In this document: positions 43,527-51,982 of the stretch, in pieces | Layout: every line of letters begins with the position of its first letter | Position numbering within the stretch: the first letter of the stretch is position 1 | DNA from: Chitinophagaceae bacterium | GTDB lineage: Bacteria; Bacteroidota; Bacteroidia; Chitinophagales; Chitinophagaceae | Assembly: GCA_023229465.1 (NCBI GenBank) | Contig: JALNZE010000002.1 | Span: forward strand, 62,001-126,000 | Length of the DNA: 64,000 nucleotides | Direction: 5' to 3' | Translations under genes and position numbers: made by a program | Notes under the pieces: generated by a model | The model's input: only the letters and a program-made list of their open reading frames with translations | The model's database searches: none | What the model was told of the DNA's origin: nothing

Positions 43527-46500
43527 CTACCTATTACCCCTATCCTTAGCAGTATCAGCCAACATCAGTTTACCCGGAATCTGGATACGCGGATTATATA
43601 GGGTTTGTATTTGTTCAACCCCTTTCAGGTAAGTATCGGCCGATCTTCTTTCTTCCGACATATTTTCGGCTTTAACTCCTTCCAGTGTATTATAATACCG
43701 GATCTGTTGCTGCAGATCGGTTTTCACTGAAGTAGCTACTTTTTTAATCAGGGTAGTATCTTCAGCCATATAGCAAGCTTCCAGGAATAAAAGAGAGGTT
43801 CGGTTATGCATATTGCCACGGCTTGTCATTCCATAGGCAAAATTAGATTGATCAAGCATTTTATCCGCTTTCTCCAACACTTTTCTGGCATCCTCCTTTC
43901 GTCCTTTGCTAACCAGATCAATGGCAAGTTCAGCATAAGCACTCCGAATGGTATTCAGGTGCCTGCGGTTTTCTTCATCAAAATAAAGGCCTTTCACATT
44001 TGCATTACCAAAAGCGAATTTGTTCATCGCTTTATCCATCATCCAGTCTGTATTTACCCGGCTGTTCATCACAGGTACTAAACGGAAACTAAGTCCATCC
44101 CTGCGTATATACTGGTCAAAGCCCAGTTCGGCGCCAGGATTGGTAAAATAAATGGGCCTGTTCCATTTATTGGCAGCGATAATATTAAGTAAGGCAAGGT
44201 CGTTCTTAACCATTGCACCCTTTGGAATATCAAAACGCAACTCACTCACTACACTATCCGTCGCATTTACGGTTCCATTTTTTTGAACCAGTAATTTATC
44301 AACCGGAACAGACACTTTTTTTACCGGATAGGTATTCAATGCTTCTCCACCACCCCTATCTTCCTTCACCGCAGGATCATCACTGCCTACATAGTTTTTC
44401 ATCATATCATAGAGATCATAATACCTGTCTTCCGGAATATTTTCTTTGGGGTGATATAAAATATAATCGCGTTTACCGCCTATAATCTGTTCGGGTGTCC
44501 AGATTACATCTATTGGGTCGCTCTGGTTTACTTTATATCGAAGTTCATTGATATACCAGTCAATGCCCAGCAAACTAAAATTAATGACACGTATATCAGG
44601 ACGTATCCCTTCTACTTCCTGTGCATACCATAAAGGATAGGTATCATTATCGCCATAACTAAACAAGATGGCATTGGGTGCGCAACTTTCCAGGTAATCT
44701 TTGGCCAGGTCCCTGGGTAATACTTTCTTACTTCTGTCGTGGTCGTCCCATTCCTGCTGTGCCATTATTACAGGCACTGCCAGCAAACAAACAACGGTGG
44801 CAAGTGATGCCGCGGTAGTTTGTGATAGTTTTGAGCCAAACCAATCGCGAACTTTCAGTACACCCAATCCTATCCAAATAGCAAAAGCATAAAAACTTCC
44901 CACATAAGCATAGTCACGCTCACGTGGCTGATAGCCGGCCTGGTTTAGGTACAATACAATGGCGAAGCCGGTAAAGAAAAATAAAAGGAAACTTACGATG
45001 CCGTCATCCCCTTTTTGTTTGAATTGGTAGAATAGCCCCAGCAAACCCAGTATAAAAGGTAAAAGAAACAGTTTATTATGGGCTTTATTGTTCTTGAGGC
45101 TATCCGGCATACTGTCCTGATTGCCGTATAAAAAATTATCAATAGGTGCGATACCGGTTATCCAGTTGCCATCCCGCACATTACCTGCAAAAAGGCCCTG
45201 GTTATCGTTTTGCTTACCGGAGAAGTTCCACATAAAATAGCGGAAATACATCCAGTAAACCTGGTAACCGGCAAAGAATTTAATATTATCGGCCTGCGTG
45301 GGCGCCCTTTCGTATTTGCCATCTTTCAGGCGGTTAATCCCTAAATAATAAGCATAATAATCCGCATGATTCTGATCATTGCTGGGGTCCCAAACCCGGG
45401 GGAATACCATTTTGTCTTCTGCCGTGTATACATATTTCCTATCCTGTCCCAGTTCAATATACTTACCATTTGATTTCTGATAACGCATACCGGTATTTTT
45501 CACATCAACCGCCTCAGAAGTAAATTTCTGTCCATAAAAAAGTGGAAAATCACCATACTGTTCACGGCCAAGATACCCAACCAGGCTAATGGGATTATCT
45601 ACATTATACATATCCACAGAAGGGTTGGCATTACTACGAATCATGGTGGTTACATAAGTACTATAACCCACGAGCATGAAAGAAAAACACCATAAGCCCA
45701 AACGGAGATAACCCCACGATTTTTTTGCGGCCAGTTTAAGTCCGTACCAGATTAAAACCGCCAGCGCTACAAAGAAGAAAATAAATCCTGAGAAAAAGGG
45801 CAGGCCAAAATCATTTACGAACCAGCGGTCAAAAGTACCGGCCAGTTTTATAGAATACTGTATTACGCCAACCTGAACTACGCCGGTAATAGCACAACCA
45901 ATTAAAAAGAAAATATACGTGCCGCCATAGTTAGCTTTATTGCCCTTACTATATCGCTCCAATAAAAATAAAAGGCCGATAGCCGCCAGTGTGCCAAAAA
46001 TAACTAAGGCGGACATGGTTCCGTCAAGTGGAACATTTTCATTCGCTTCGGCAGAGGCCCCGGCCAGGGTGAAAATAAAAGCCAGTAAACCGCCAATGGC
46101 CGCGAATCGCAGGAACCACTTACGTACGGTAGTATAATCAAAAGAATCCCTCCGTTTAAAATAATAGACCATCACAATAGCGGGGATGGTTAACAGGTTC
46201 AGCAGGTGAACACCAATTGATAAGCCCATCAGGAAAAATATAAACACGATCCAACGATCGGCCCCCGGTTCATCGGCATGGTTTTCCCATTTAAGGATGG
46301 CCCAGAATACGATGGCGGTAAAGAAAGACGAGAGGGCATATACTTCACCTTCCACAGCGCTATACCAGAAAGAATCACTGAAAGTATAGGCCAGCGCGCC
46401 CACCGCGCCTGCACCCATAATTGACCATATTTGTGAGGCAGTAATCGCATCACCTGTTTTCACTTTTACTATACGCCTTGCAAAGTGTGTGATGGTCCAG

Positions 46501-46781
46501 AAAAGGAATAAAATGGTAAAACCACTGGCCAATGCACTCATTATATTCACGGCTTTGGCTGCTGTGAGTGGATTATCGCCAAAGAATACAATAAATAAAC
46601 GGCCGAGTAATACAAATAACGGGGCTCCCGGTGGGTGTGGTATCTGTAATTTTAAACAGCTACTTACAAATTCGCCGCAATCCCAAAAACTACCACCGGC
46701 TTCGGCGGTTAAAATGTAAACGGTAGAGGCAATCAGGAATACTACCCATCCAACAAGGTTATTGATCTTCTTAAACTGCAT
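43527..46781 (-). CDS. DUF2723 family membrane protein with C-terminal soluble part
   Basis: The start ATG 46781 (MQFKKINNLVGWVVFLIAS) is chosen; an ATG at 46811 is in frame. The product is about 1084 residues. The N-terminal DUF2723 domain begins with the conserved LTAEAGGSFWDCGEFVSSC and PHPPGAPLF motifs, followed by many membrane helices to about residue 600. DUF2723 proteins resemble GT-C-type mannosyltransferases, and some Bacteroidota members have been linked to protein O-glycosylation, but the activity here is not proven. A soluble C-terminal region (about 610-1084) has YGDNDTYPLWYAQE and a TPR-like stretch near 980 (YAELAIDLVSKGRKEDARKV). It forms its own transcription unit. Confidence 0.88.
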   Translation of the reverse strand: MQFKKINNLVGWVVFLIASTVYILTAEAGGSFWDCGEFVSSCLKLQIPHPPGAPLFVLLGRLFIVFFGDNPLTAAKAVNIMSALASGFTILFLFWTITHFARRIVKVKTGDAITASQIWSIMGAGAVGALAYTFSDSFWYSAVEGEVYALSSFFTAIVFWAILKWENHADEPGADRWIVFIFFLMGLSIGVHLLNLLTIPAIVMVYYFKRRDSFDYTTVRKWFLRFAAIGGLLAFIFTLAGASAEANENVPLDGTMSALVIFGTLAAIGLLFLLERYSKGNKANYGGTYIFFLIGCAITGVVQVGVIQYSIKLAGTFDRWFVNDFGLPFFSGFIFFFVALAVLIWYGLKLAAKKSWGYLRLGLWCFSFMLVGYSTYVTTMIRSNANPSVDMYNVDNPISLVGYLGREQYGDFPLFYGQKFTSEAVDVKNTGMRYQKSNGKYIELGQDRKYVYTAEDKMVFPRVWDPSNDQNHADYYAYYLGINRLKDGKYERAPTQADNIKFFAGYQVYWMYFRYFMWNFSGKQNDNQGLFAGNVRDGNWITGIAPIDNFLYGNQDSMPDSLKNNKAHNKLFLLPFILGLLGLFYQFKQKGDDGIVSFLLFFFTGFAIVLYLNQAGYQPRERDYAYVGSFYAFAIWIGLGVLKVRDWFGSKLSQTTAASLATVVCLLAVPVIMAQQEWDDHDRSKKVLPRDLAKDYLESCAPNAILFSYGDNDTYPLWYAQEVEGIRPDIRVINFSLLGIDWYINELRYKVNQSDPIDVIWTPEQIIGGKRDYILYHPKENIPEDRYYDLYDMMKNYVGSDDPAVKEDRGGGEALNTYPVKKVSVPVDKLLVQKNGTVNATDSVVSELRFDIPKGAMVKNDLALLNIIAANKWNRPIYFTNPGAELGFDQYIRRDGLSFRLVPVMNSRVNTDWMMDKAMNKFAFGNANVKGLYFDEENRRHLNTIRSAYAELAIDLVSKGRKEDARKVLEKADKMLDQSNFAYGMTSRGNMHNRTSLLFLEACYMAEDTTLIKKVATSVKTDLQQQIRYYNTLEGVKAENMSEERRSADTYLKGVEQIQTLYNPRIQIPGKLMLADTAKDRGNR

Positions 46782-46880
46782 TGGTTTTGGTTTTTTAAGA
46801 CTGGCAAACATACCTTAATAATCCTAAAATGTGAAATGGAGGGGGGAGAATTGAGTATTTTAAGAAAACGTTATGGGTGA

Positions 46881-46932
46881 GTTTGGAGTTTGGAGTTTGG
46901 AGTGGGGGGTTTCGTGAGGCGCTCCAAACTCC
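46881..46932. repeat. Heptamer tandem repeat with inverted copy before mtaB
   Basis: GTTTGGA is repeated three times (46881-46903). GGAGTTTGGAG at 46892-46902 is an exact reverse complement of CTCCAAACTCC at 46922-46932, which directly precedes the mtaB -7 box. A hairpin here could affect the mtaB promoter. Confidence 0.7.
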
Positions 46933-46940
46933 TACCTTTG
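46933..46940 (+). promoter_or_regulatory. -7 promoter element just before mtaB
   Basis: TACCTTTG matches TAnnTTTG and lies 4 nt before the mtaB ATG, so transcription would start about at the start codon. Confidence 0.65.
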
Positions 46941-46944
46941 CGCC

Positions 46945-48219
46945 ATGGATACAAAGCGCACCGTAGCCTTTCATACCCTGGGTTGTAAATTAAATTTTTC
47001 AGAAACCTCCACCCTTGGCCGTTTACTGGAGGCGGAGGGATTTGAAAAGAGGGGATTTGATGAACTGGCTGATGTGTATGTGATCAATACCTGTTCTGTT
47101 ACAGACAATGCCGATAAGGAATGCCGCCACCTGGTAAGACGGATTCAAAGAAAAGCGCCAGACAGTTTTGTGGTGATTACGGGTTGCTATGCACAATTAA
47201 AACCCGCGGAAATTGCCTCTATACCGGGTGTTGATTTGGTTTTGGGCGCTGCTGAAAAATTCAATATCGCCCGGCATATCAGCGAATTGGCCAAAGGGGA
47301 CCCCACTAAAATAAGTAGTTGTGATATTGAAGAAGTAAGTGGATTTAATGCCTCTTTCTCACAAAACGACCGTACCCGTACTTTTTTAAAAGTGCAGGAT
47401 GGCTGCGATTATACCTGTTCTTTCTGTACCATTCCAATGGCAAGGGGCAAAAGCCGGAGCGATACGGTTGATAAAGTGGTTGGGTATGCAAAAAAATTGG
47501 CTGCCGATGGCGTGAAAGAAATTGTGCTTACCGGTGTAAACCTTGGCGATTTTGGAAAAGGCCCCGAAGGCAGCAGCCACTCATCTGAAAATTTTTTCGG
47601 CCTGGTAAAAGCGCTGGATGCGGTACAAGGTATTGAACGCTACCGCATCTCATCCATTGAACCCAATTTGCTCACCAACGAAATAATAACATTGGTGGCT
47701 GATAGTGATAAGTTCATGCCCCATTTCCATATCCCCCTGCAAAGTGGCAGCAATGAGATACTGGCCCTGATGAGAAGACGGTATAAAAAGGAACTATATG
47801 CAGACAGGGTTAAGTTAATTAAAACCCTGATACCGCATTGTGCCATTGGGGTGGATGTGATTGTGGGCTTCCCCGGTGAGACAGACGCCCACTTTACAGA
47901 AACTTTTGAATTTCTTCAGTCGCTGGACATTTCCTACCTGCACGTATTTACTTATTCTGAACGGGATAATACCAAAGCCCTGGAAATCAAACCTGTGATA
48001 CCAGTTGCAGTAAGAAATGAAAGAAATAAAATATTGCGCAACCTTTCTTATAGGAAGATGCAATACTTCACAAAGCAGCATAGCGGACAAAGCAGAAAAG
48101 TACTGTTTGAAGCTTTTGAAAAAAACGGGATGATGGAGGGATATACGGATAATTATATCCGTATGGTTACGCCTTACCGGAAAGAATGGGCCAACGAAAT
48201 AATTAACTGGGATATCTGA
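46945..48219 (+). CDS. mtaB: tRNA t6A37 methylthiotransferase MtaB
   Basis: The 424-residue product has the MTTase N-terminal domain with three cluster-binding cysteines (LGCKLN, NTCSVT, TGCYAQLKP), the radical-SAM cluster CDYTCSFC near 150-157, and then GVNLGDFG, SSIEPN and HIPLQSGSNE. A TRAM-like C-terminus ends in YRKEWANEI. It adds a methylthio group to t6A37 in tRNAs that read ANN codons, using two iron-sulfur clusters. The gene converges with the UpxY gene. Confidence 0.93.
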   Translation: MDTKRTVAFHTLGCKLNFSETSTLGRLLEAEGFEKRGFDELADVYVINTCSVTDNADKECRHLVRRIQRKAPDSFVVITGCYAQLKPAEIASIPGVDLVLGAAEKFNIARHISELAKGDPTKISSCDIEEVSGFNASFSQNDRTRTFLKVQDGCDYTCSFCTIPMARGKSRSDTVDKVVGYAKKLAADGVKEIVLTGVNLGDFGKGPEGSSHSSENFFGLVKALDAVQGIERYRISSIEPNLLTNEIITLVADSDKFMPHFHIPLQSGSNEILALMRRRYKKELYADRVKLIKTLIPHCAIGVDVIVGFPGETDAHFTETFEFLQSLDISYLHVFTYSERDNTKALEIKPVIPVAVRNERNKILRNLSYRKMQYFTKQHSGQSRKVLFEAFEKNGMMEGYTDNYIRMVTPYRKEWANEIINWDI

Positions 48220-48228
48220 TAACAGATG

Positions 48229-48732
48229 CTATTTCAGCGATAAATATTCAGCCGGAAACTCAACCACCATCACCTGTCCAAGGCTTTCCAGTTTTACGTA
48301 TACTTTTTTCTTGCCGCCTCTTAATACGGTACCCTCATTGCCCATGAATACCCCATGGTTCACTTTTATTTTGGCATCTTCCATAAACCCTTCTTTCGAA
48401 AAAATAGAGATGGTGGCATCTTTTTCGGCGAGGTAGCTTTTGATAATTGCCACTTCTTCATTCTTAATAACAGCGGGCTTTCCCAGGTAATACACAAAGT
48501 TTAGCAGGCCATCCGTCATTAATACTTTTGTACGTTCAGTAACATCTATTCTTACAAATACATAGGATTTGAAAAGAGGATCCTCGATTATTTTTTTTCT
48601 GTCGCTCCATTGCTTTTCAATTTTTTGCAGGGGGCACCAGCTTTCAACTCCTTTTTTAATCAAAGCGGCATCGATTTTTTTCTCCCACCTGGGTTTTGTG
48701 TAAACAGCATACCACTTCTTCTCAGGTTGCAT
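48229..48732 (-). CDS. UpxY-family transcription antiterminator
   Basis: The 167-residue product begins WYAVYTKPRWEKKIDAAL, the NusG N-terminal type, with VESWCPLQKIEKQWSDRKK and YVFVRIDV, then a KOW-like end (MGNEGTVLRGGKKKVYVKLE). This is the UpxY pattern: NusG paralogues that let polymerase read through long capsule or polysaccharide operons in Bacteroides. Here it stands alone after the S41 protease gene, with no polysaccharide genes downstream, so its target operon is elsewhere or lost. It lies 53 nt after the S41 gene on the same strand. Confidence 0.88.
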   Translation of the reverse strand: MQPEKKWYAVYTKPRWEKKIDAALIKKGVESWCPLQKIEKQWSDRKKIIEDPLFKSYVFVRIDVTERTKVLMTDGLLNFVYYLGKPAVIKNEEVAIIKSYLAEKDATISIFSKEGFMEDAKIKVNHGVFMGNEGTVLRGGKKKVYVKLESLGQVMVVEFPAEYLSLK

Positions 48733-48784
48733 CTTTAACGGAATTTAATAAGTTAACCAATCCCTCCTTAGCAATCGCAAGGTA

Positions 48785-50947
48785 CTATTTATGTACGGTT
48801 TGAACCTGTGCATGAACCAAATCACTTACAATACTCACCGACTCATTTATATACATGTCGGACCGTAAAGACTTCAACCATGCCTGGTACCTGTCGCCTT
48901 TCTGTTTATCCGGATTGTTATAAAATTTATCCTTATCCGCTGCCATCGAGGCAACATTGATCTCTTCCTTACTCTTGAGCAGGCTATTGTTCTGGTTAAC
49001 AGTAGCCATCACCTGTTTTTGCCTGTCGCGGTATTTAAGGATGTCTAAACTAACCGGTAATTCCGCGTTTTTAGCGAGCCATTGCAGGTTGCTTTGTAAA
49101 AGATTGAGAGAAGCATTGTTTTTAATTTTTTCATTTTCATTCCGGATCAAAGCTTCATAATCCACATTGTTCTGCCAGGTCTCGTAAGCAACCCGCGGAA
49201 TTTCATCCCAGGGCAATGCTTCAGGATTGTCTTTTTCACGCCCCTTAAAATATTCGTAGGCATCAGGTAACACCACATCCGGTATAATGCCTTTTAATTG
49301 TGTAGAGCCCCCGTTTACCCGGTAGAATTTCTGAAACGTAAGTGTCATAGCGCCCAGATCAGTACGGTTGCTATATAGGTCGTTCCGGTTACCAAATGGT
49401 ATCTGCCGCTGAACAGTACCCTTTCCATAAGTAGAGGTACTGCCAATGATGATACCCCTTTTATAATCCTGTATGGCACCCGCGAATATTTCACTGGCAG
49501 AAGCGCTAAACTCATTAACCATCACCGCCAGCGGGCCATCATATAAAACCGATTCATCATTGTCTCTCCAGGTAGTCTGGTCTACTTTACCACTTCTCTC
49601 TTTTACCTGCACCACAGGACCGGTTTTAATAAACAGCCCAACCATTTTTACCACTTCATACAAAGATCCACCGCCGTTATTGCGCAGGTCAATCACTATC
49701 CCCTTTACATTTTCCGCTTTCAATTTTATCACTTCATTTGCTACATCTTCCGCGCAATGGTGGCCCTCCGCGTTTTCAAAAGCAGAATAAAAATCAATCA
49801 ATGATATATACCCGATTTTATCATTACCGTTCTGAATAACCGCGCTTTTGGCATAGCCCTCATCCTGTACTACTTTTTCGCGGATCATGGCTACTACTTT
49901 AGTAGAACCATCCTGTTTTTTAAGGGTTAGCCTTACTTCAGTTCCTTTATTACCACGTATCAGTTTTACGGCATCCTGTGTGTCAAAACCCGCTACATCA
50001 ACCGGTTCCTCTTTACCCTGTGCCACTTTTATAATGATATCATTCACCACTACCTCACCAGATTTAAATGCTGCCCCACCGGGAACAACACTGGCAATTT
50101 TAATACCATAGTCATCTTTCATCAACTGTGCCCCGATACCATAAAATTCACCGCTCATCCTTTCGTCAAATGCCCTTTTTTCTACCGGGGGAAAATAATC
50201 GCTATGGGGGTCCATCAGATTGGTAATCACATTTACAAAGGAGTTGAAACGTTCATCTTCCTTGTATGTTTTCTGAATCCGCTCATAGGTTTCATTCATT
50301 ATTTTCAGTACCCTGGCCCTGGCATCTTTTTCTAATTCCACATCGGTCTTAACCACGAAATCTTTCTGGTCCTTATTTTTTTCACGCTGGTCTACCAGGT
50401 CAACATACCTCTCCAATGTATAATACTTCAGTTTCTTCCTCCACCGCTCTTTTCTTTCGTCTTCAGTAACCACATAAGCAAGTTTGTCGCCATCCAGCGT
50501 AGTAGTTTCCTCTTTGCTGAATTCAAAAGGCGCCGCAAGTATTTCTTTATATACCTGCATCACTTCCTGGATTCTTTTATCATAGACAGCGCTCAGTGCA
50601 GGAACAAATTCAATGGGTGATCCATGTATCTCATCATCAATGGCGTTTTCATATTTTTTCAGATGATTGATATCCGACAACAGAAAATGTGTTTTATCGC
50701 CATCCAGTTCTTCCAGGAATTTCTTAAATACCTGTTTGGAAAAAGCATCATTCAGATTTTTGGGACTGTAATGCAGATCCTCCAGGATGGACCCTACACC
50801 CGTCAGGAGTCGTTGCCTTTGCGTAATTACAATATCTGGTTCCCCAATCCCGGAATTCTTGAATGCGAAGAACAAGCTGCCAAACAAAACGATTGCCAGC
50901 AGCAAGAGACCTTTTCTACTCCTCATAAAATGCTTAAATTTTTGCAT
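48785..50947 (-). CDS. S41 tail-specific protease (CtpA/Prc-like)
   Basis: Start ATG 50947 (MQKFKHFMRSRKGLLLLAIV) is chosen over the ATG at 50959. The 720-residue product has a signal/anchor near 12-30, a PDZ domain near 265-345 (EFYGIGAQLMKDDYGIKIAS, VVPGGAAFKSGEVVVNDIII), and the protease core with LRNNGGGSLYEVVK, the SASASE serine near 483-485 and catalytic K509 in STYGKGTVQR. C-terminal DUF3340-like segment. It degrades or trims periplasmic proteins by their C-termini, with links to outer-membrane and peptidoglycan enzyme turnover. In the same operon as the UpxY gene by position. Confidence 0.92.
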   Translation of the reverse strand: MQKFKHFMRSRKGLLLLAIVLFGSLFFAFKNSGIGEPDIVITQRQRLLTGVGSILEDLHYSPKNLNDAFSKQVFKKFLEELDGDKTHFLLSDINHLKKYENAIDDEIHGSPIEFVPALSAVYDKRIQEVMQVYKEILAAPFEFSKEETTTLDGDKLAYVVTEDERKERWRKKLKYYTLERYVDLVDQREKNKDQKDFVVKTDVELEKDARARVLKIMNETYERIQKTYKEDERFNSFVNVITNLMDPHSDYFPPVEKRAFDERMSGEFYGIGAQLMKDDYGIKIASVVPGGAAFKSGEVVVNDIIIKVAQGKEEPVDVAGFDTQDAVKLIRGNKGTEVRLTLKKQDGSTKVVAMIREKVVQDEGYAKSAVIQNGNDKIGYISLIDFYSAFENAEGHHCAEDVANEVIKLKAENVKGIVIDLRNNGGGSLYEVVKMVGLFIKTGPVVQVKERSGKVDQTTWRDNDESVLYDGPLAVMVNEFSASASEIFAGAIQDYKRGIIIGSTSTYGKGTVQRQIPFGNRNDLYSNRTDLGAMTLTFQKFYRVNGGSTQLKGIIPDVVLPDAYEYFKGREKDNPEALPWDEIPRVAYETWQNNVDYEALIRNENEKIKNNASLNLLQSNLQWLAKNAELPVSLDILKYRDRQKQVMATVNQNNSLLKSKEEINVASMAADKDKFYNNPDKQKGDRYQAWLKSLRSDMYINESVSIVSDLVHAQVQTVHK

Positions 50948-51075
50948 GATTAGCATCAAAAATAGCCTAAAAACACATGTAGCCCATCAGCCTTTTATCC
51001 CAATTAACAAAGGTTTTGATAGACGGTATCCAAAAAAGAGTTGAAAAATCAGTTTTTCGTGAGGTTGAATTGCCT

Positions 51076-51083
51076 TATTTTTG
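51076..51083 (+). promoter_or_regulatory. -7 promoter element for tRNA-His
   Basis: TATTTTTG fits the TAnnTTTG consensus and lies 15 nt before the mature tRNA start at 51099. Confidence 0.65.
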
Positions 51084-51098
51084 CCATCCGATAAAAAT

Positions 51099-51173
51099 GG
51101 AGGGCGTAGCTCAGTTGGTTAGAGCGTCAGTTTGTGGCACTGAAGGCCGGGGGTTCGAGACCCCTCGTTCTCC
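51099..51173 (+). tRNA. tRNA-His (GTG)
   Basis: The cloverleaf folds fully. Acceptor GAGGGCG (51100-51106) pairs with CGTTCTC (51166-51172, with two wobble pairs), D stem is GCTC/GAGC, anticodon stem TCAGT/ACTGA encloses TTGTGGC with anticodon GTG, and the T arm is GGGGG-TTCGAGA-CCCCT. An extra G at 51099 faces C73 at 51173, the G-1:C73 pair that identifies tRNA-His. The full CCA end is not encoded. The tRNA supplies His on CAY codons. Confidence 0.97.
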
Positions 51174-51179
51174 CAGGTA

Positions 51180-51208
51180 AAACCTATAAGTGTTCCTTAT
51201 AGGTTTTT
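51180..51208 (+). terminator. Terminator after tRNA-His
   Basis: AAACCTATAAG (51180-51190) pairs with CTTATAGGTTT (51196-51206), followed by T. It lies just after the mature tRNA. Confidence 0.8.
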
Positions 51209-51217
51209 AAATTTTAT

Positions 51218-51823
51218 ATGATGCATTATGGAATTCTGTTAATACCATTTATTTCGGCATTTATTGGCTGGTTTACGAACTGGATAGCCATTAAAATGCT
51301 GTTTCATCCCAGGGAACCTAAAAAAATTCTTTGGATAACCATTCATGGCATATTTCCCAAAAGGCAAAAACAGTTTGCAGAAAAACTGGGAAAATTGGTT
51401 AGTAATGAATTGCTTTCTTTCAAAGACATAGAACAAAAAATTACCCATCCCGGTAATGTGCAGAAACTAATGCCGCTTATAGAGGGGCATATCGACCAGT
51501 TTCTACGGGTAAAACTGGCTCAGCAAATGCCTGTAATTAGTATGTTTATTGGCGACAAAACCATCAATGAGCTAAAAACCGTGTTTACCGCCGAATTGGA
51601 AGCGCTTTTTCCTGTGATCATGAAGAACTATATGATCGGACTACAGGAAGAACTGGATCTGGAAAAAATAGTTATTGAAAAAGTAGCGGGCTTCTCTTCT
51701 GATAAGTTGGAACAGATACTGGTTAGCATCATGGCTAAAGAATTCCGCTTCGTTGAAATAATAGGGGGTGTATTGGGTTTCCTGATCGGTTTATTACAGG
51801 TGCTGATTACCTGGCTGCAATAA
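51218..51823 (+). CDS. DUF445-family membrane protein
   Basis: The 201-residue product has hydrophobic segments near both ends (IPFISAFIGWFTNWIAIKML and VLGFLIGLLQVLITWL) with a helical middle; the N-terminal FIGWFTNWIAIKMLFHP is the DUF445 signature. Family function is unknown; it may be a membrane-shaping or stability protein. The Met pair at 51218/51221 gives two equally good starts. Follows tRNA-His. Confidence 0.88.
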   Translation: MMHYGILLIPFISAFIGWFTNWIAIKMLFHPREPKKILWITIHGIFPKRQKQFAEKLGKLVSNELLSFKDIEQKITHPGNVQKLMPLIEGHIDQFLRVKLAQQMPVISMFIGDKTINELKTVFTAELEALFPVIMKNYMIGLQEELDLEKIVIEKVAGFSSDKLEQILVSIMAKEFRFVEIIGGVLGFLIGLLQVLITWLQ

Positions 51824-51982
51824 TCACCGATAGAAAACAGCGGTCACCGACAAATTATACAATTCTACCCCTCATTTTACATCTTTGCCCATTCAAATTT
51901 GTCATATTACCGTTGGTGTAATGAAAAGTCCCATTCAGAGACTTACATCGCAACTTTACATACTATAATTATACCTATCATC

